NCBI RefSeq assembly: GCF_006715225.1
Contig: NZ_VFMU01000001.1
Location: 1,984,001-2,048,000 of the forward strand
DNA from: Arthrobacter sp. SLBN-112
GTDB lineage: Bacteria > Actinomycetota > Actinomycetes > Actinomycetales > Micrococcaceae
DNA length: 64,000 nucleotides
Direction: 5' to 3'
The translations under genes and the position numbers were made by a program. The notes under the pieces are model-generated. The model was given only the letters and a program-made list of their open reading frames with translations, was not told the origin of the DNA and did not search any database. This document shows positions 34,115 to 43,572 of this stretch, piece by piece; position 1 is the stretch's first letter; each line of letters opens with the position of its first letter.

Positions 34115-36353
34115 CGTCACCGCCGCCGCGGACCAGGAACAGGAGCGCCAGCGCCAACGCAGCGCCAAACAGGAGTCGCGGCAATCCAAGCGCCACGAAC
34201 CCGGCGCACCCATGAACCACCGGCAGATCATGGAGGCCCTCACCGGCCTTCTCGCTGCCTTCTTCACGGCAATCCTCAGCAGCACCATCGTGGCCAACGC
34301 CCTGCCCACCATCATGTCCGAGCTCAAGGGCACCCAGACGGACTTCGCGTGGGTCATCACGGCCGCGCTGCTCGCGAACGCAGCCACCACCCCCATCTGG
34401 GGCAAGCTCGCCGACCTTTTCGACAAGAAGGTCCTGGTCCAGCTGAGCATCGTGATCTTCGTTGCCGGCTCGGTGATGGCAGGCTTCTCCGAGAATATTC
34501 CGTTCCTGCTGACCGCCCGCGTGATCCAGGGCATCGCCATGGGTGGGCTCACTGCCCTGGCGCAGGCAATCATCGGCTCCATCATCCCGCCGCGCGAACG
34601 CGGCAAGTACTCCGGCTACATGGGCGCCGTCATGGCGGTGGGCACTGCCGGCGGTCCGCTGCTGGGCGGCTTCATCGTGGACAGCTCGCTCGGCTGGCGC
34701 TGGACGTTCTTCGTCTGCGTGCCGCTCGCCGTCGTCGCCCTCATCCTGCTCCAGGTCACGCTCAAGGTTCCACATGTCAAGCGCCCGGCCAAGATCGACT
34801 GGCTCGGTGCCATCCTGCTCACCTCCGGCGTCAGCCTGCTCCTGGTCTGGGTCTCCTTCGCCGGCAAGGCCGACTACTACGACTGGTGGTCCTGGCAGTC
34901 CGCGGTGATGGTGGGCGGCGGCGTCCTGCTGCTCGCACTGCTGGTGCTGGTTGAATCGAAAGTGTCGCAGCCGATCATCCCCCTGAAGATCATCTCCGAG
35001 CGCACCACGGCCCTAGCCATCGTGGCTTCCGTGGCCGTCGGCGTGGCCATGTTCGGCTCCTCCACCTTCCTGGGCCAGTACTACCAGGTGGCCCGCGGCG
35101 CCACGCCCACCGAGGCCGGCCTGCTGACCCTGCCCATGATCGCCGGCAACCTGGTGGGTTCGGTTGTGTCCGGCCAGCTGATTAGCCGCTACGGCAAGTG
35201 GAAGCGCTTCCTGATCGGCGGCACCGTCCTGCTGATCGGCGGCCTGGCGCTCGCCGGAACCATGGACCACACCACCGAACTCTGGCTGACAGGCCTCTAC
35301 ACCGGCATCTTCGGCATCGGCCTGGGCATGCTGATGCAGAACCTGGTCCTGGCCGTCCAGAACACCGTCCACGCCCAGGACATCGGCTCCGCCAGTGCCT
35401 CCGTTGCCTTCTTCCGCTCGGTGGGCGGCGCCATCGGCGTGTCCGTCCTGGGCGCCGTCATGGCCAACCACGTCAAGGACCTGGCCACCGACGGGCTGGC
35501 AAAGCTGGGCATCCAGGCCTCCGGCAACAGCGGTGCCACGCTGGACCTCAAGGACCTGCCCGTGCCGGTGGCCGACGTCATGCGCGCCGCCTACGGTGAC
35601 GCCACAGCCGGGATCTTCATGATCTCCGCCATCGTGAGCGCGGTGGCCCTCCTCGCCGTGATCTTCATCAAGGAAGTACCGCTGCGCAAGACCGTGGACA
35701 TCACCCCTGAGGCCACGCTGCAGGCGAACGCCGCCGGTGAAGCGGGAATGACCGCGATGACCGGCCAGCTGCCCATGGTCTCTCCCGGTGCGAACGGCAA
35801 GGCCCCAGCCGGGAGCGCGATGCCCGCCAGGAGTGCCGCGCGTGCAGGCACTGCCGGGGCACCGGCAAAGATGTACGACGGCGGTGCTGCCGCTGCCGCC
35901 GCGGCATCCGGCCAGGTGGCTACGGAGGACTTCGAGGAAGTCTTTGCCCGGAGCTTCCGTTCCGAAGGGCTGGACCTGGGATCCGTTGACGCGGGCTCCG
36001 TTGACGCCGTCTCCGCTGGGACCGTCGACAAGGCTGCCGACGCCGTGGCCAGCGCCGCTGCCACCCTCCAGAAACTGCAGGACACCCAGCACCTGCTGGC
36101 CCGCCAGCAGGCGGAACTGGGCGGCCTGGTGCTGGACATCCAGGAGCAGCTGCGCTCCCAGCAGGAGGTGGCAGCCCAACAGGCAGCCACGGCCGCAGAG
36201 CTGGGCAGGCTGCAGCGCAAACTGCTGAAGGAGCGCAAGGTCCAGGCGGCTGCCGCGCTGTACCTTGCAGGGCGCGGCAAGCACAGTGCTGCCGCTCCGT
36301 CTGCCAATGCACCGTCCGCGGGCGCCGGTTCGGAGCAGGGCCGCGCGCAGTAG
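34107..36353 (+). CDS. DHA2-type MFS exporter with a long coiled-coil C-terminal tail
   Basis: The 748-residue protein contains a fourteen-helix DHA2 drug:proton antiporter core (about residues 40-525; AFFTAILSSTIVANALPTIM at helix 1 and GYMGAVMAVGTAGGPLLGG at motif C). About 215 extra residues follow: an Ala/Gly-rich linker (535-640) and a predicted coiled coil (about 645-725, rich in heptad Leu with Gln and Glu). Ordinary family members end near 500-550 residues, so the tail is unusual. The first 35 residues are also highly charged. It is translated in overlap with marR and closed by a strong terminator. Confidence 0.88.
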   Translation: MANVTAAADQEQERQRQRSAKQESRQSKRHEPGAPMNHRQIMEALTGLLAAFFTAILSSTIVANALPTIMSELKGTQTDFAWVITAALLANAATTPIWGKLADLFDKKVLVQLSIVIFVAGSVMAGFSENIPFLLTARVIQGIAMGGLTALAQAIIGSIIPPRERGKYSGYMGAVMAVGTAGGPLLGGFIVDSSLGWRWTFFVCVPLAVVALILLQVTLKVPHVKRPAKIDWLGAILLTSGVSLLLVWVSFAGKADYYDWWSWQSAVMVGGGVLLLALLVLVESKVSQPIIPLKIISERTTALAIVASVAVGVAMFGSSTFLGQYYQVARGATPTEAGLLTLPMIAGNLVGSVVSGQLISRYGKWKRFLIGGTVLLIGGLALAGTMDHTTELWLTGLYTGIFGIGLGMLMQNLVLAVQNTVHAQDIGSASASVAFFRSVGGAIGVSVLGAVMANHVKDLATDGLAKLGIQASGNSGATLDLKDLPVPVADVMRAAYGDATAGIFMISAIVSAVALLAVIFIKEVPLRKTVDITPEATLQANAAGEAGMTAMTGQLPMVSPGANGKAPAGSAMPARSAARAGTAGAPAKMYDGGAAAAAAASGQVATEDFEEVFARSFRSEGLDLGSVDAGSVDAVSAGTVDKAADAVASAAATLQKLQDTQHLLARQQAELGGLVLDIQEQLRSQQEVAAQQAATAAELGRLQRKLLKERKVQAAAALYLAGRGKHSAAAPSANAPSAGAGSEQGRAQ

Positions 36354-36439
36354 GCCCCACATAGTAGGGCTCCGTGCCGTAGGGCCCCGCAGTAGCCTGT
36401 CGCTGCCGGAGCCACAAGGCCCCAGCGAAGGCATTACCG

Positions 36440-36488
36440 AAGCCGCAGCCCGCACCGGGAAAACACTTCCCGGTGCCGGCTGCGGCTT
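36440..36488 (+). terminator. Strong intrinsic terminator after the DHA2 gene
   Basis: A 22-bp stem, 36440-36461 with 36467-36488, has one mismatch and a 5-nt loop and runs directly into TTTT. It separates the exporter from the ABC operon. Confidence 0.9.
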
Positions 36489-36561
36489 TTAATGCTGCTG
36501 CCTGCCCGGGACCCATCCGCGCAGCAGTTCCGGCCGGAAAAGAAGCATCCAAAGGGACCCA

Positions 36562-38325
36562 ATGTCAGTGGGCGTCACTAGAGTTGAGTCCATGCTCCTC
36601 ACCCTGATACGGCGCTACTCCAAACCGTATTTTCCCTACATCCTTGCTGTGGTCGTTTTCCAGCTCGCATCCACCATCGCCGCCCTCTACCTGCCCAGCC
36701 TGAACGCCCAGATCATCGATGAAGGGGTGGCCCGCGGGGACACCGATTTCATCTGGCGCACCGGCGCTGTGATGCTCCTCGTGGCGTTCGCCCAGGTGGC
36801 TGCGGCCATCGCCGGCGTCTACTTCGGCTCCAGGACGGCCATGGCGGTGGGCCGCGACCTGCGCCGCGCAGTGTTCCGGAAAGTCACCAGCTTCTCCGCC
36901 AAGGACGTCAACGCCTTCGGAGCCCCCACGCTGATAACCCGTGGCACCAATGATGTCCAGCAGGTGCAGATGCTCCTGCTGATGGGGCTGAACTTCATGG
37001 TTGCCACCCCCATCATGTGCATCGGCGGCATCATCATGGCGCTGCGCGAGGACATCAGCCTGTCCTGGCTGGTGTGGGTGTCCGTCCCGCTGCTGGCCGT
37101 GGTGGTGGGATACCTGGTGGTCCGGCTCATGCCGTTGTTCCGCTCCATGCAGCGGAAGATCGACCGGATCAACGCCGTCCTGCGTGAACAGATCATCGGT
37201 ATCCGGGTGGTCCGGGCCTTCGTCCGCGAACCGTATGAGACGGACCGGTTCGGCGGTGCCAACAAGGAGCTCACGGACGTCTCGCTGCGCATCGGCGCCC
37301 TGTTCGTCCTGATGTTCCCGGCCATCAGCATGATCCTGCACCTGTCCACTGCCGCGGTGCTCTGGTTTGGCGGTCAGAGGGTGGACGCCGGTGCCATGCA
37401 GGTGGGGTCACTGACCGCGTTCCTGCAGTACCTGCTGCAGATCCTGATGGCCGTCATGATGGGCACGTTCATGGCCATGATGATTCCGCGCGCCTCAGTC
37501 TGCGCGGACCGCATCGGCGAGGTGCTCGGCGTCGAACCTTCCATCCACGACCCCCTGCGCCCGGTGGCGCCGGCCGCCCTGGAAGGCGTGGTCGAATACC
37601 GCAACGTCACCTTCGCCTACCCGGGCGCGGAGTCACCGGTGCTCAGCAACATCAGCTTCACTGCCCGCCCGGGCCAAACCATCGCGATCATCGGGTCCAC
37701 GGGTGCCGGCAAAACCTCCCTGCTGTCCCTCCTGCCGCGGTTGTACGACCCCGCAGAAGGCCAGGTGCTGCTGGACGGCGCCCCGGTGGACAGGCTGGAC
37801 CGCGCGGAGATCACCAAACGCGTCGCCCTGGTGCCGCAGCGTCCCTACCTGTTCTCCGGCACCATCGAGCACAACCTCCGGTTCGGCAAGACCGAGGCAA
37901 CCGAGCAGGAACTGTGGGATGCGCTCCGGGTAGCCCAAGGTGAATCATTTGTCCGGGAAAAGAAGAACGGACTCGATTCCCGGATCTCCCAGGGCGGCAC
38001 CAACGTCTCCGGCGGCCAACGCCAGCGTCTGTGCATCGCCCGCGCGCTGGTGACCAAACCGCGCGTCTACCTGTTCGACGACTCCTTCTCCGCCCTGGAC
38101 GTTGCCACTGACGCCCGGCTCCGTGCCGCCCTCAAGAGCACCACCTCGGACGCCACCGTGATCATCGTGGCCCAGCGGATCTCCACCATTACCGGGGCCG
38201 ACCAGATCCTGGTGCTGGACAACGGGCGGATCGTGGACCGCGGCACGCATGAGGAACTCCTGGAAACCTCGCCCACCTACCAGGAAATCGTCGAATCCCA
38301 GCTAAGCGTGGAGGAAGTGGCATGA
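36562..38325 (+). CDS. ABC exporter half-transporter with a degenerate ATP site
   Basis: The 587-residue protein has a six-helix exporter membrane domain (about 1-320) and a nucleotide-binding domain. K384 is the Walker A lysine (GSTGAGKTS), the signature is VSGGQRQR, and Walker B is LFDDSFSALD, where D507 sits at the position of the catalytic glutamate. This is the known pattern for the degenerate half of heterodimeric exporters such as TM287/288. The stop overlaps the start of the partner by ATGA. A later ATG at 36592 is also possible. The substrate is unknown. Confidence 0.9.
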   Translation: MSVGVTRVESMLLTLIRRYSKPYFPYILAVVVFQLASTIAALYLPSLNAQIIDEGVARGDTDFIWRTGAVMLLVAFAQVAAAIAGVYFGSRTAMAVGRDLRRAVFRKVTSFSAKDVNAFGAPTLITRGTNDVQQVQMLLLMGLNFMVATPIMCIGGIIMALREDISLSWLVWVSVPLLAVVVGYLVVRLMPLFRSMQRKIDRINAVLREQIIGIRVVRAFVREPYETDRFGGANKELTDVSLRIGALFVLMFPAISMILHLSTAAVLWFGGQRVDAGAMQVGSLTAFLQYLLQILMAVMMGTFMAMMIPRASVCADRIGEVLGVEPSIHDPLRPVAPAALEGVVEYRNVTFAYPGAESPVLSNISFTARPGQTIAIIGSTGAGKTSLLSLLPRLYDPAEGQVLLDGAPVDRLDRAEITKRVALVPQRPYLFSGTIEHNLRFGKTEATEQELWDALRVAQGESFVREKKNGLDSRISQGGTNVSGGQRQRLCIARALVTKPRVYLFDDSFSALDVATDARLRAALKSTTSDATVIIVAQRISTITGADQILVLDNGRIVDRGTHEELLETSPTYQEIVESQLSVEEVA

Positions 38326-40403
38326 GCCCGCGGAAGAAAGGCTCCAATCCCGAGGAAGAGATGCCACAGTCCGCCCAGGCACCTGCAGGGGAGGCGCAAC
38401 CTGGTGCCGTGCAGCCGGAGGATGACGACTTCTTCGAGGAGGAGTTCACGCCCTCCGAAGCGGACGGGGATATGTTCGGCGGCATGCCTGCCAAGAAAGC
38501 AGAACATTTCTGGCCTTCCGCCAAACGGCTCATGGGCCTGCTCAAGCCGGAAGCGGTGGGCATCTACGCCGTGGTGGGCCTGGTGGTCATTTCCGTGGTG
38601 CTGAACGTGATCGCCCCCAGGATCCTGGGCCAGGCCATGGACGTTATCTTCGCAGGGGTAGTGGGCCGGCAGTTGCCCGCGGAAGCAAGCAAGGAACAGT
38701 TCGTGTCCGGCCTGCGCCAGCAGGGGCAGGACAACTTCGCGGACATGGTGTCCCGCATGGAACTGGTGCCAGGTACCGGCATCAACTTCGACAAGCTCAG
38801 CCTGCTCATCGCCATCGTCCTGCTCATGTACTTCGTTTCGAACATCTTCATGTGGCTGCAAGGGTACGTGCTGAACCGCATCGTCATGAAGGTCATCCGG
38901 CGGCTGCGTGACGATACCGAGAGCAAGCTGAACCGGCTGCCGCTGAACTACTTCGACACGCGGCAGCGCGGCGACGTGCTCTCCCGGGTGACCAACGACG
39001 TCGACAACATCCAGCAGGCGCTCCAGCAGGCCTTTGCCCAGCTGGTCAACTCTGTCCTGACAGTGGTGGGCATTGTGATCATGATGTTCATCGTCTCCTG
39101 GCAGCTGGCGCTGATTGCCCTGGTCGCCCTTCCGCTGTCCGGCGTGGCCGCTGGCCTGATCGGGGTCCGGAGCCAGAAGCTCTTCGCAGCCCAGTGGAAG
39201 AACACCGGCTCACTGAACGGCCAGATCGAGGAGTCCTTTTCCGGGCATGACCTGGTCCGCGTCTTTGGCCGTGATGCGGACATGCTGGCCCGGTTCGAGG
39301 AACGCAACGAAGCCCTGTACAAAGCAAGCTTCGGAGCACAGTTCGTATCCGGGATCATCTTCCCGGTCATGCAGTTCGTCTCCTACCTCAGCTACGTGGG
39401 CATCGCCGTGGTGGGTGGCCTGCGCGTGGCATCCGGTGCCATGTCCCTGGGCGATGCCACCGCCTTCATCCAGTACTCCCGGGAGTTCACCCAGCCGCTG
39501 GGCCAGATGGCGGGCATGGCCAACATGCTCCAGTCCGGCGTTGCGTCCTCCGAGCGCGTGTTCGAGTTCCTGGACGCCGACGAACAGGACGCCGAAACAG
39601 CCACCGAACACTTGCCGGCTAAGACCGACGGGCACGTGGACTTCCAGAACGTCACCTTCAGCTACACGGAGGACAGGAAGCTCATCGAGAACCTGTCCTT
39701 CACGGCCGAACCGGGAAACACCGTGGCGATCGTGGGCCCCACCGGCGCCGGCAAGACCACGCTCGTGAACCTCGTCATGCGGTTCTACGAGCTCAACTCC
39801 GGCTCCATCATGCTCGATGGGGTGGACATCACCCATCTCAGCCGCTCGGAGCTGCGATCCAAGGTGGGCATGGTCCTGCAGGACGCGTGGCTGTTTGGCG
39901 GCTCCATCTACGACAACATCCGCTACGGCAACCTCGACGCCACCCACGAACAGGTGATGGCCGCCGCGAAGGCCACCTTCGTAGACCGCTTCGTCCGGGC
40001 GCTGCCCGAGGGATACAACACCGTGATCGATGAAGAAGGCAACAACGTCAGCGCCGGTGAGAAGCAGCTGATCACCATTGCCCGCGCGTTCGTGGCGAAT
40101 CCCTCGCTGCTGATCCTGGATGAGGCCACCAGCTCCGTGGATACCCGCACCGAACTCCTGGTGCAGAAGGCCATGGCTGCGCTGCGCTCGGACCGGACAA
40201 GCTTTGTGATCGCCCATCGGCTGTCAACCATCCGTGATGCCGATACCATCCTGGTCATGGAGAACGGAAAAATCGTGGAACAGGGCAACCATCAGTTGCT
40301 GCTTGAAGCCGGAGGCGCTTACCACCGCCTCTACATGTCGCAGTTCGCGGGGGCGGACGCCGGGGAAGTGCCGGTGGATGATTCGACGGCGGTGCACAGC
40401 TGA
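38322..40403 (+). CDS. ABC exporter half-transporter with the canonical catalytic glutamate
   Basis: The 693-residue partner has an acidic N-terminal extension (about 1-60, rich in Glu and Asp), six membrane helices and an NBD with K478 in GPTGAGKTT, D600 and E601 in LILDEATSSVDT, and a weakened signature VSAGEKQL. With the first subunit the two composite ATP sites would be unlike: one consensus, one degenerate. The overlap with the upstream gene supports equal synthesis and heterodimer formation. Its end meets a thioesterase frame. Confidence 0.9.
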   Translation: MSPRKKGSNPEEEMPQSAQAPAGEAQPGAVQPEDDDFFEEEFTPSEADGDMFGGMPAKKAEHFWPSAKRLMGLLKPEAVGIYAVVGLVVISVVLNVIAPRILGQAMDVIFAGVVGRQLPAEASKEQFVSGLRQQGQDNFADMVSRMELVPGTGINFDKLSLLIAIVLLMYFVSNIFMWLQGYVLNRIVMKVIRRLRDDTESKLNRLPLNYFDTRQRGDVLSRVTNDVDNIQQALQQAFAQLVNSVLTVVGIVIMMFIVSWQLALIALVALPLSGVAAGLIGVRSQKLFAAQWKNTGSLNGQIEESFSGHDLVRVFGRDADMLARFEERNEALYKASFGAQFVSGIIFPVMQFVSYLSYVGIAVVGGLRVASGAMSLGDATAFIQYSREFTQPLGQMAGMANMLQSGVASSERVFEFLDADEQDAETATEHLPAKTDGHVDFQNVTFSYTEDRKLIENLSFTAEPGNTVAIVGPTGAGKTTLVNLVMRFYELNSGSIMLDGVDITHLSRSELRSKVGMVLQDAWLFGGSIYDNIRYGNLDATHEQVMAAAKATFVDRFVRALPEGYNTVIDEEGNNVSAGEKQLITIARAFVANPSLLILDEATSSVDTRTELLVQKAMAALRSDRTSFVIAHRLSTIRDADTILVMENGKIVEQGNHQLLLEAGGAYHRLYMSQFAGADAGEVPVDDSTAVHS

Positions 40404-40507
40404 GCGCGCAGCAGGCCCAAGCAGCGCAGCGGCTGCAGCGGCAGGACCACGCACAGGAAACCGCGGAGGGCTCCGGGGAACATGGCGGCGGGCGGATCGA
40501 AGTCCTG

Positions 40508-40930
40508 GTGCCCATGCGCTGGGGCGACATGGACGCCTACGGCCATATCAACAATGTCCAGATCGTGAGGATGCTGGAGGAGGCGCGGATCGCCGCCTTC
40601 GGGCCGCCCCGGGGCGCCGGCCTCCCCGGAGTTGAGCCCCCGGTATCGCTGTTCAACGACGTTCCGGAGGGAACCCTGGCGCTGGTGGTGGACCATAAGA
40701 TCCGCTACGTCCGGACGCTGGAGTACCGCAACATTCCGGCGGTGGTGCAGGTCTGGATTGGTGCCGTCAAGGGGGCCAGCTTCGACATTCACTACCTGCT
40801 CCAGGACCCCGTCACCCGGGAGGACTGCGTGAAGGCGAGCAGCCACCTGGCATTCGTCGACGAAGCCACCGGCCGCGTGCAACGGCTCACCCAGGAACAG
40901 AAGGACCGGATGGCCCCCTATAGGCAGTAA
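40508..40930 (+). CDS. Hotdog-fold acyl-CoA thioesterase
   Basis: The 140-residue minimum product has the 4-hydroxybenzoyl-CoA-thioesterase-type block RWGDMDAYGHINNVQ with the catalytic Asp, then KIRYVRTLEYRNIP and SHLAFVDEATGR. It hydrolyses an acyl-CoA of unknown chain. The ATG at 40508 has no ribosome site and cuts into the first beta strand (IEVLVPMRW). The open frame extends to 40382 without ATG, GTG or TTG except GTG at 40502; a CTG at 40400 overlaps the ABC stop as CTGA and may be the true start, adding 36 residues. Confidence 0.82.
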   Translation: MPMRWGDMDAYGHINNVQIVRMLEEARIAAFGPPRGAGLPGVEPPVSLFNDVPEGTLALVVDHKIRYVRTLEYRNIPAVVQVWIGAVKGASFDIHYLLQDPVTREDCVKASSHLAFVDEATGRVQRLTQEQKDRMAPYRQ

Positions 40931-41013
40931 GCCTCTGGACAGGGCTGTACTGAACGCACTGGACTGGAACAACCACAGAACTGGAACCACCACCCACTCG
41001 AAAGGAAGCCCCG

Positions 41014-41256
41014 ATGGCCAGGAACAAGATCAGTGCTGGCAGGAAGAAGAAGACCTGGAAGGAAATGTCCCCGTCCGGCAAGGCGGGAATCATCATCACG
41101 GCGATCGTGCAGATGTCCCTGTTGGTTGCCGCCCAGCGGGACATCTCGCGAAGGCCTGCGGAGCTGATCAACGGGCCCAAGGCTGCGTGGCGGGCAGCGT
41201 CCTTCATCAATTTCATTGGCCCCATGGGGTACTTCGTCTTCGGCAGGAAGCGGTAG
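41014..41256 (+). CDS. Small basic membrane protein, PLDc_N-like
   Basis: The 80-residue protein has a basic N terminus (KKKTWKEMS), a membrane helix at about 24-42 and a second at about 60-76 (FINFIGPMGYFVFG) followed by GRKR. The layout matches the PLDc_N group of small two-helix proteins. The ATG has an AAAGGAAG site. Its function is unknown. A GC-rich hairpin (ggcggccg with cggccgcc) lies after the stop. Confidence 0.75.
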   Translation: MARNKISAGRKKKTWKEMSPSGKAGIIITAIVQMSLLVAAQRDISRRPAELINGPKAAWRAASFINFIGPMGYFVFGRKR

Positions 41257-41340
41257 GCCACGGGCCAGTAACCCTGGTTTGGCGTAAGGCGGCCGGCCGC
41301 GTGGAGCGGCCGCCCAGCTGAACCCTGTAAATTTGAGGGC

Positions 41341-43572
41341 ATGACCCCCACTGCCACTGTTGCCATGACCCGCGCCCTCGGCATCTCCAAGGAGATAGAG
41401 GATGCGGCGTGGTTTGTGCTGGGACCGGGTCTCCAGGGGAAGGCTTCACCCCTGGACGGCCGCACCAGGACATGGTCGGTTCCGGCGGCCGCGGAGTTGC
41501 TTGACCGGCTGGACCGGGGCATCGCTGACTCTAAGGCCCCCATGATGACCAACCTCCGCGAAAACCTGGAGGGCGCCACCCGCGGGGCCAAGCAGCTGGC
41601 CGTGGAACTGCTTTTCCTGCAGTCACTTCCCCTGGCCCACGAGGTGAAGTCGCTCAAGGTCAAGCGCGCCCGCGTGGCCGAGGCCGCCGGGTGGCTGGAG
41701 CCGCCGCTGGAACTTCCCGATGAGCTGTATGCGGGCATGACGGACCACGGCGTGATCCGCGACCGGACCGCTGAATTCAACTGGACCATCTGGGACCACC
41801 TCAAGTGGCTGTGCCGGTTTGTGCAGAACGTGGCGCAGCGGCCTGCAAGCGTAGTGCAGGCAGCCATCAAGGACCCGCTCCAGTTCCACCTGCTCGCCGC
41901 CTCCACTCCGGACGATCAGCCGGCCATCCGCCGCAGCATCGAGTTCCTCGCCTGGCCCAGCTACTTCGAGCCGGTGGTGGCGGACGTGGAGCGGCAGGAA
42001 ATCCGGGACGCGTTCGCTTCACTGGTGGGCGGGGCCAAGGGCGACAGTGAAGAGGACATCACCGCGGACATCCACCGCATCCGGCTGCACCTGGACGAGC
42101 AGGCCGGCCAGCGCATCGACTGGTACTCCCGGCAACTGGTCAGCCAGTGGCGCAAAGTGGGTGACCCCGGCCGCCGGGCCTGGCTGTTGCGGACGCACAG
42201 CGACCACGGCGAGCTGCTCACGGCCTGGCACGGCGAGGAAAAAGTGACCCTCGACGTCGAACATCTCCGCCACCTGGACCCCGGTGTCACCGCCGGCCTG
42301 GTCCAGCACGCCGTGGACGAAGACTACAAGCACCTTGGCTACGTGGAGCGCGAGGACACCAAGACGGCGGTGTTTGCCTTCCTGACCGTCATGAAGCCCG
42401 GAGACCTGGTGCTCTACCAGCACGCGGGGAGCGTCCGGCTGGGCGGCGTGCTGGGGGAGCCAGAGTACAACGACGACAACCGCCGGCTCCGGCGCAAGGT
42501 GCGCTGGTTCGACGACGGGCACACCACCACCAGCCTTCCCCGGCACGTCCAGCGCCAGCTCGCCACCCCCGGCATCGTGGTGGACGTGACCCGGGTGGTT
42601 CAGGCGCTGCAGGCGCTGCTGCCCGCCGAGGCGGAAACCGAGCCTGACGGCGACACTGACGCTGCCGCCGTCGTGCCTCCCGTCCAGGAGGGCTTCCGCC
42701 CGCTGACGCAGGAGTTTGCGGCGTCGCTGCATATGGAGCTGGAACCGCTCCAGGAGGTTGCCGACCTGCTGGAGGAGAACCGCCAACTGGTCCTCTACGG
42801 CCCGCCCGGCACCGGCAAGACCTACCTGGCCAAGCACCTCGCCGCGGAACTTGCGGACGACAGCACTGACGAGCGCGTCAAGCTGGTGCAGTTCCACCCG
42901 TCCTATGCCTATGAGGACTTTTTCGAGGGCTACCGGCCGGACAAGACGGACGAGGGCCAGGTTTCCTTCAAACTGGTGGCCGGCCCGCTGCGGCGCCTGG
43001 CGGAGGAGGCCGCCAAGCCGGGCAACGAGAAGAAGCCGTACTTCCTGATCATCGACGAGATGAACCGGGCCAACCTGGCCAAGGTATTCGGCGAGCTGTA
43101 CTTCCTGCTGGAATACCGGGACGACCGGATCTACCTGCAGTACAGCCCCAACGAACCGTTCACGCTGCCGGAGAACCTCTACATCATCGGCACCATGAAC
43201 ACCGCGGACCGCTCCATCGCCATGATGGATGCCGCCATCCGCCGGCGTTTCTCCTTCATTGAGCTGCATCCGCAGACGGAGCCGGTCAAGGGTTCCCTGC
43301 TCCGGTTCCTGCAGGCCAGACAGCTGGACATCACCCCGGCACTGCTGCTGGACGCGCTGAACGGTGCCATTGACGAGTGGGACCGCGACCTGATGATCGG
43401 GCCGTCCTACTTCATGAAGCCGGCAGCCCAGACCCCGGCCGGGCTGCGCCGGATCTGGAAGTACGAGCTGATGCCGCTGCTGGAGGAGCACTACCACGGC
43501 CAGCTCACGCGGGCGCAGCTGGAGGAGCGATTCGGGCTGGACCAGCTGCTGGGACGCATTGCAGCGCGCTGA
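41341..43572 (+). CDS. mcrB: McrB-like AAA+ protein with N-terminal PUA/EVE-like region
   Basis: The 743-residue protein has a C-terminal McrB-type AAA+ GTPase/ATPase domain: Walker A with K493 (GPPGTGKTYL), Walker B with D572 and E573 (LIIDEMNRANLAK) and the McrB signature MNTADRS at N620. The N-terminal 470 residues hold an unknown region plus a PUA/EVE-like segment near 350-420 (PGDLVLYQHAGSVRLGG), the kind of module that reads modified bases. It should load on modified DNA and power cleavage by the McrC-like protein encoded by the next gene, which it overlaps by 14 bp. Confidence 0.85.
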   Translation: MTPTATVAMTRALGISKEIEDAAWFVLGPGLQGKASPLDGRTRTWSVPAAAELLDRLDRGIADSKAPMMTNLRENLEGATRGAKQLAVELLFLQSLPLAHEVKSLKVKRARVAEAAGWLEPPLELPDELYAGMTDHGVIRDRTAEFNWTIWDHLKWLCRFVQNVAQRPASVVQAAIKDPLQFHLLAASTPDDQPAIRRSIEFLAWPSYFEPVVADVERQEIRDAFASLVGGAKGDSEEDITADIHRIRLHLDEQAGQRIDWYSRQLVSQWRKVGDPGRRAWLLRTHSDHGELLTAWHGEEKVTLDVEHLRHLDPGVTAGLVQHAVDEDYKHLGYVEREDTKTAVFAFLTVMKPGDLVLYQHAGSVRLGGVLGEPEYNDDNRRLRRKVRWFDDGHTTTSLPRHVQRQLATPGIVVDVTRVVQALQALLPAEAETEPDGDTDAAAVVPPVQEGFRPLTQEFAASLHMELEPLQEVADLLEENRQLVLYGPPGTGKTYLAKHLAAELADDSTDERVKLVQFHPSYAYEDFFEGYRPDKTDEGQVSFKLVAGPLRRLAEEAAKPGNEKKPYFLIIDEMNRANLAKVFGELYFLLEYRDDRIYLQYSPNEPFTLPENLYIIGTMNTADRSIAMMDAAIRRRFSFIELHPQTEPVKGSLLRFLQARQLDITPALLLDALNGAIDEWDRDLMIGPSYFMKPAAQTPAGLRRIWKYELMPLLEEHYHGQLTRAQLEERFGLDQLLGRIAAR

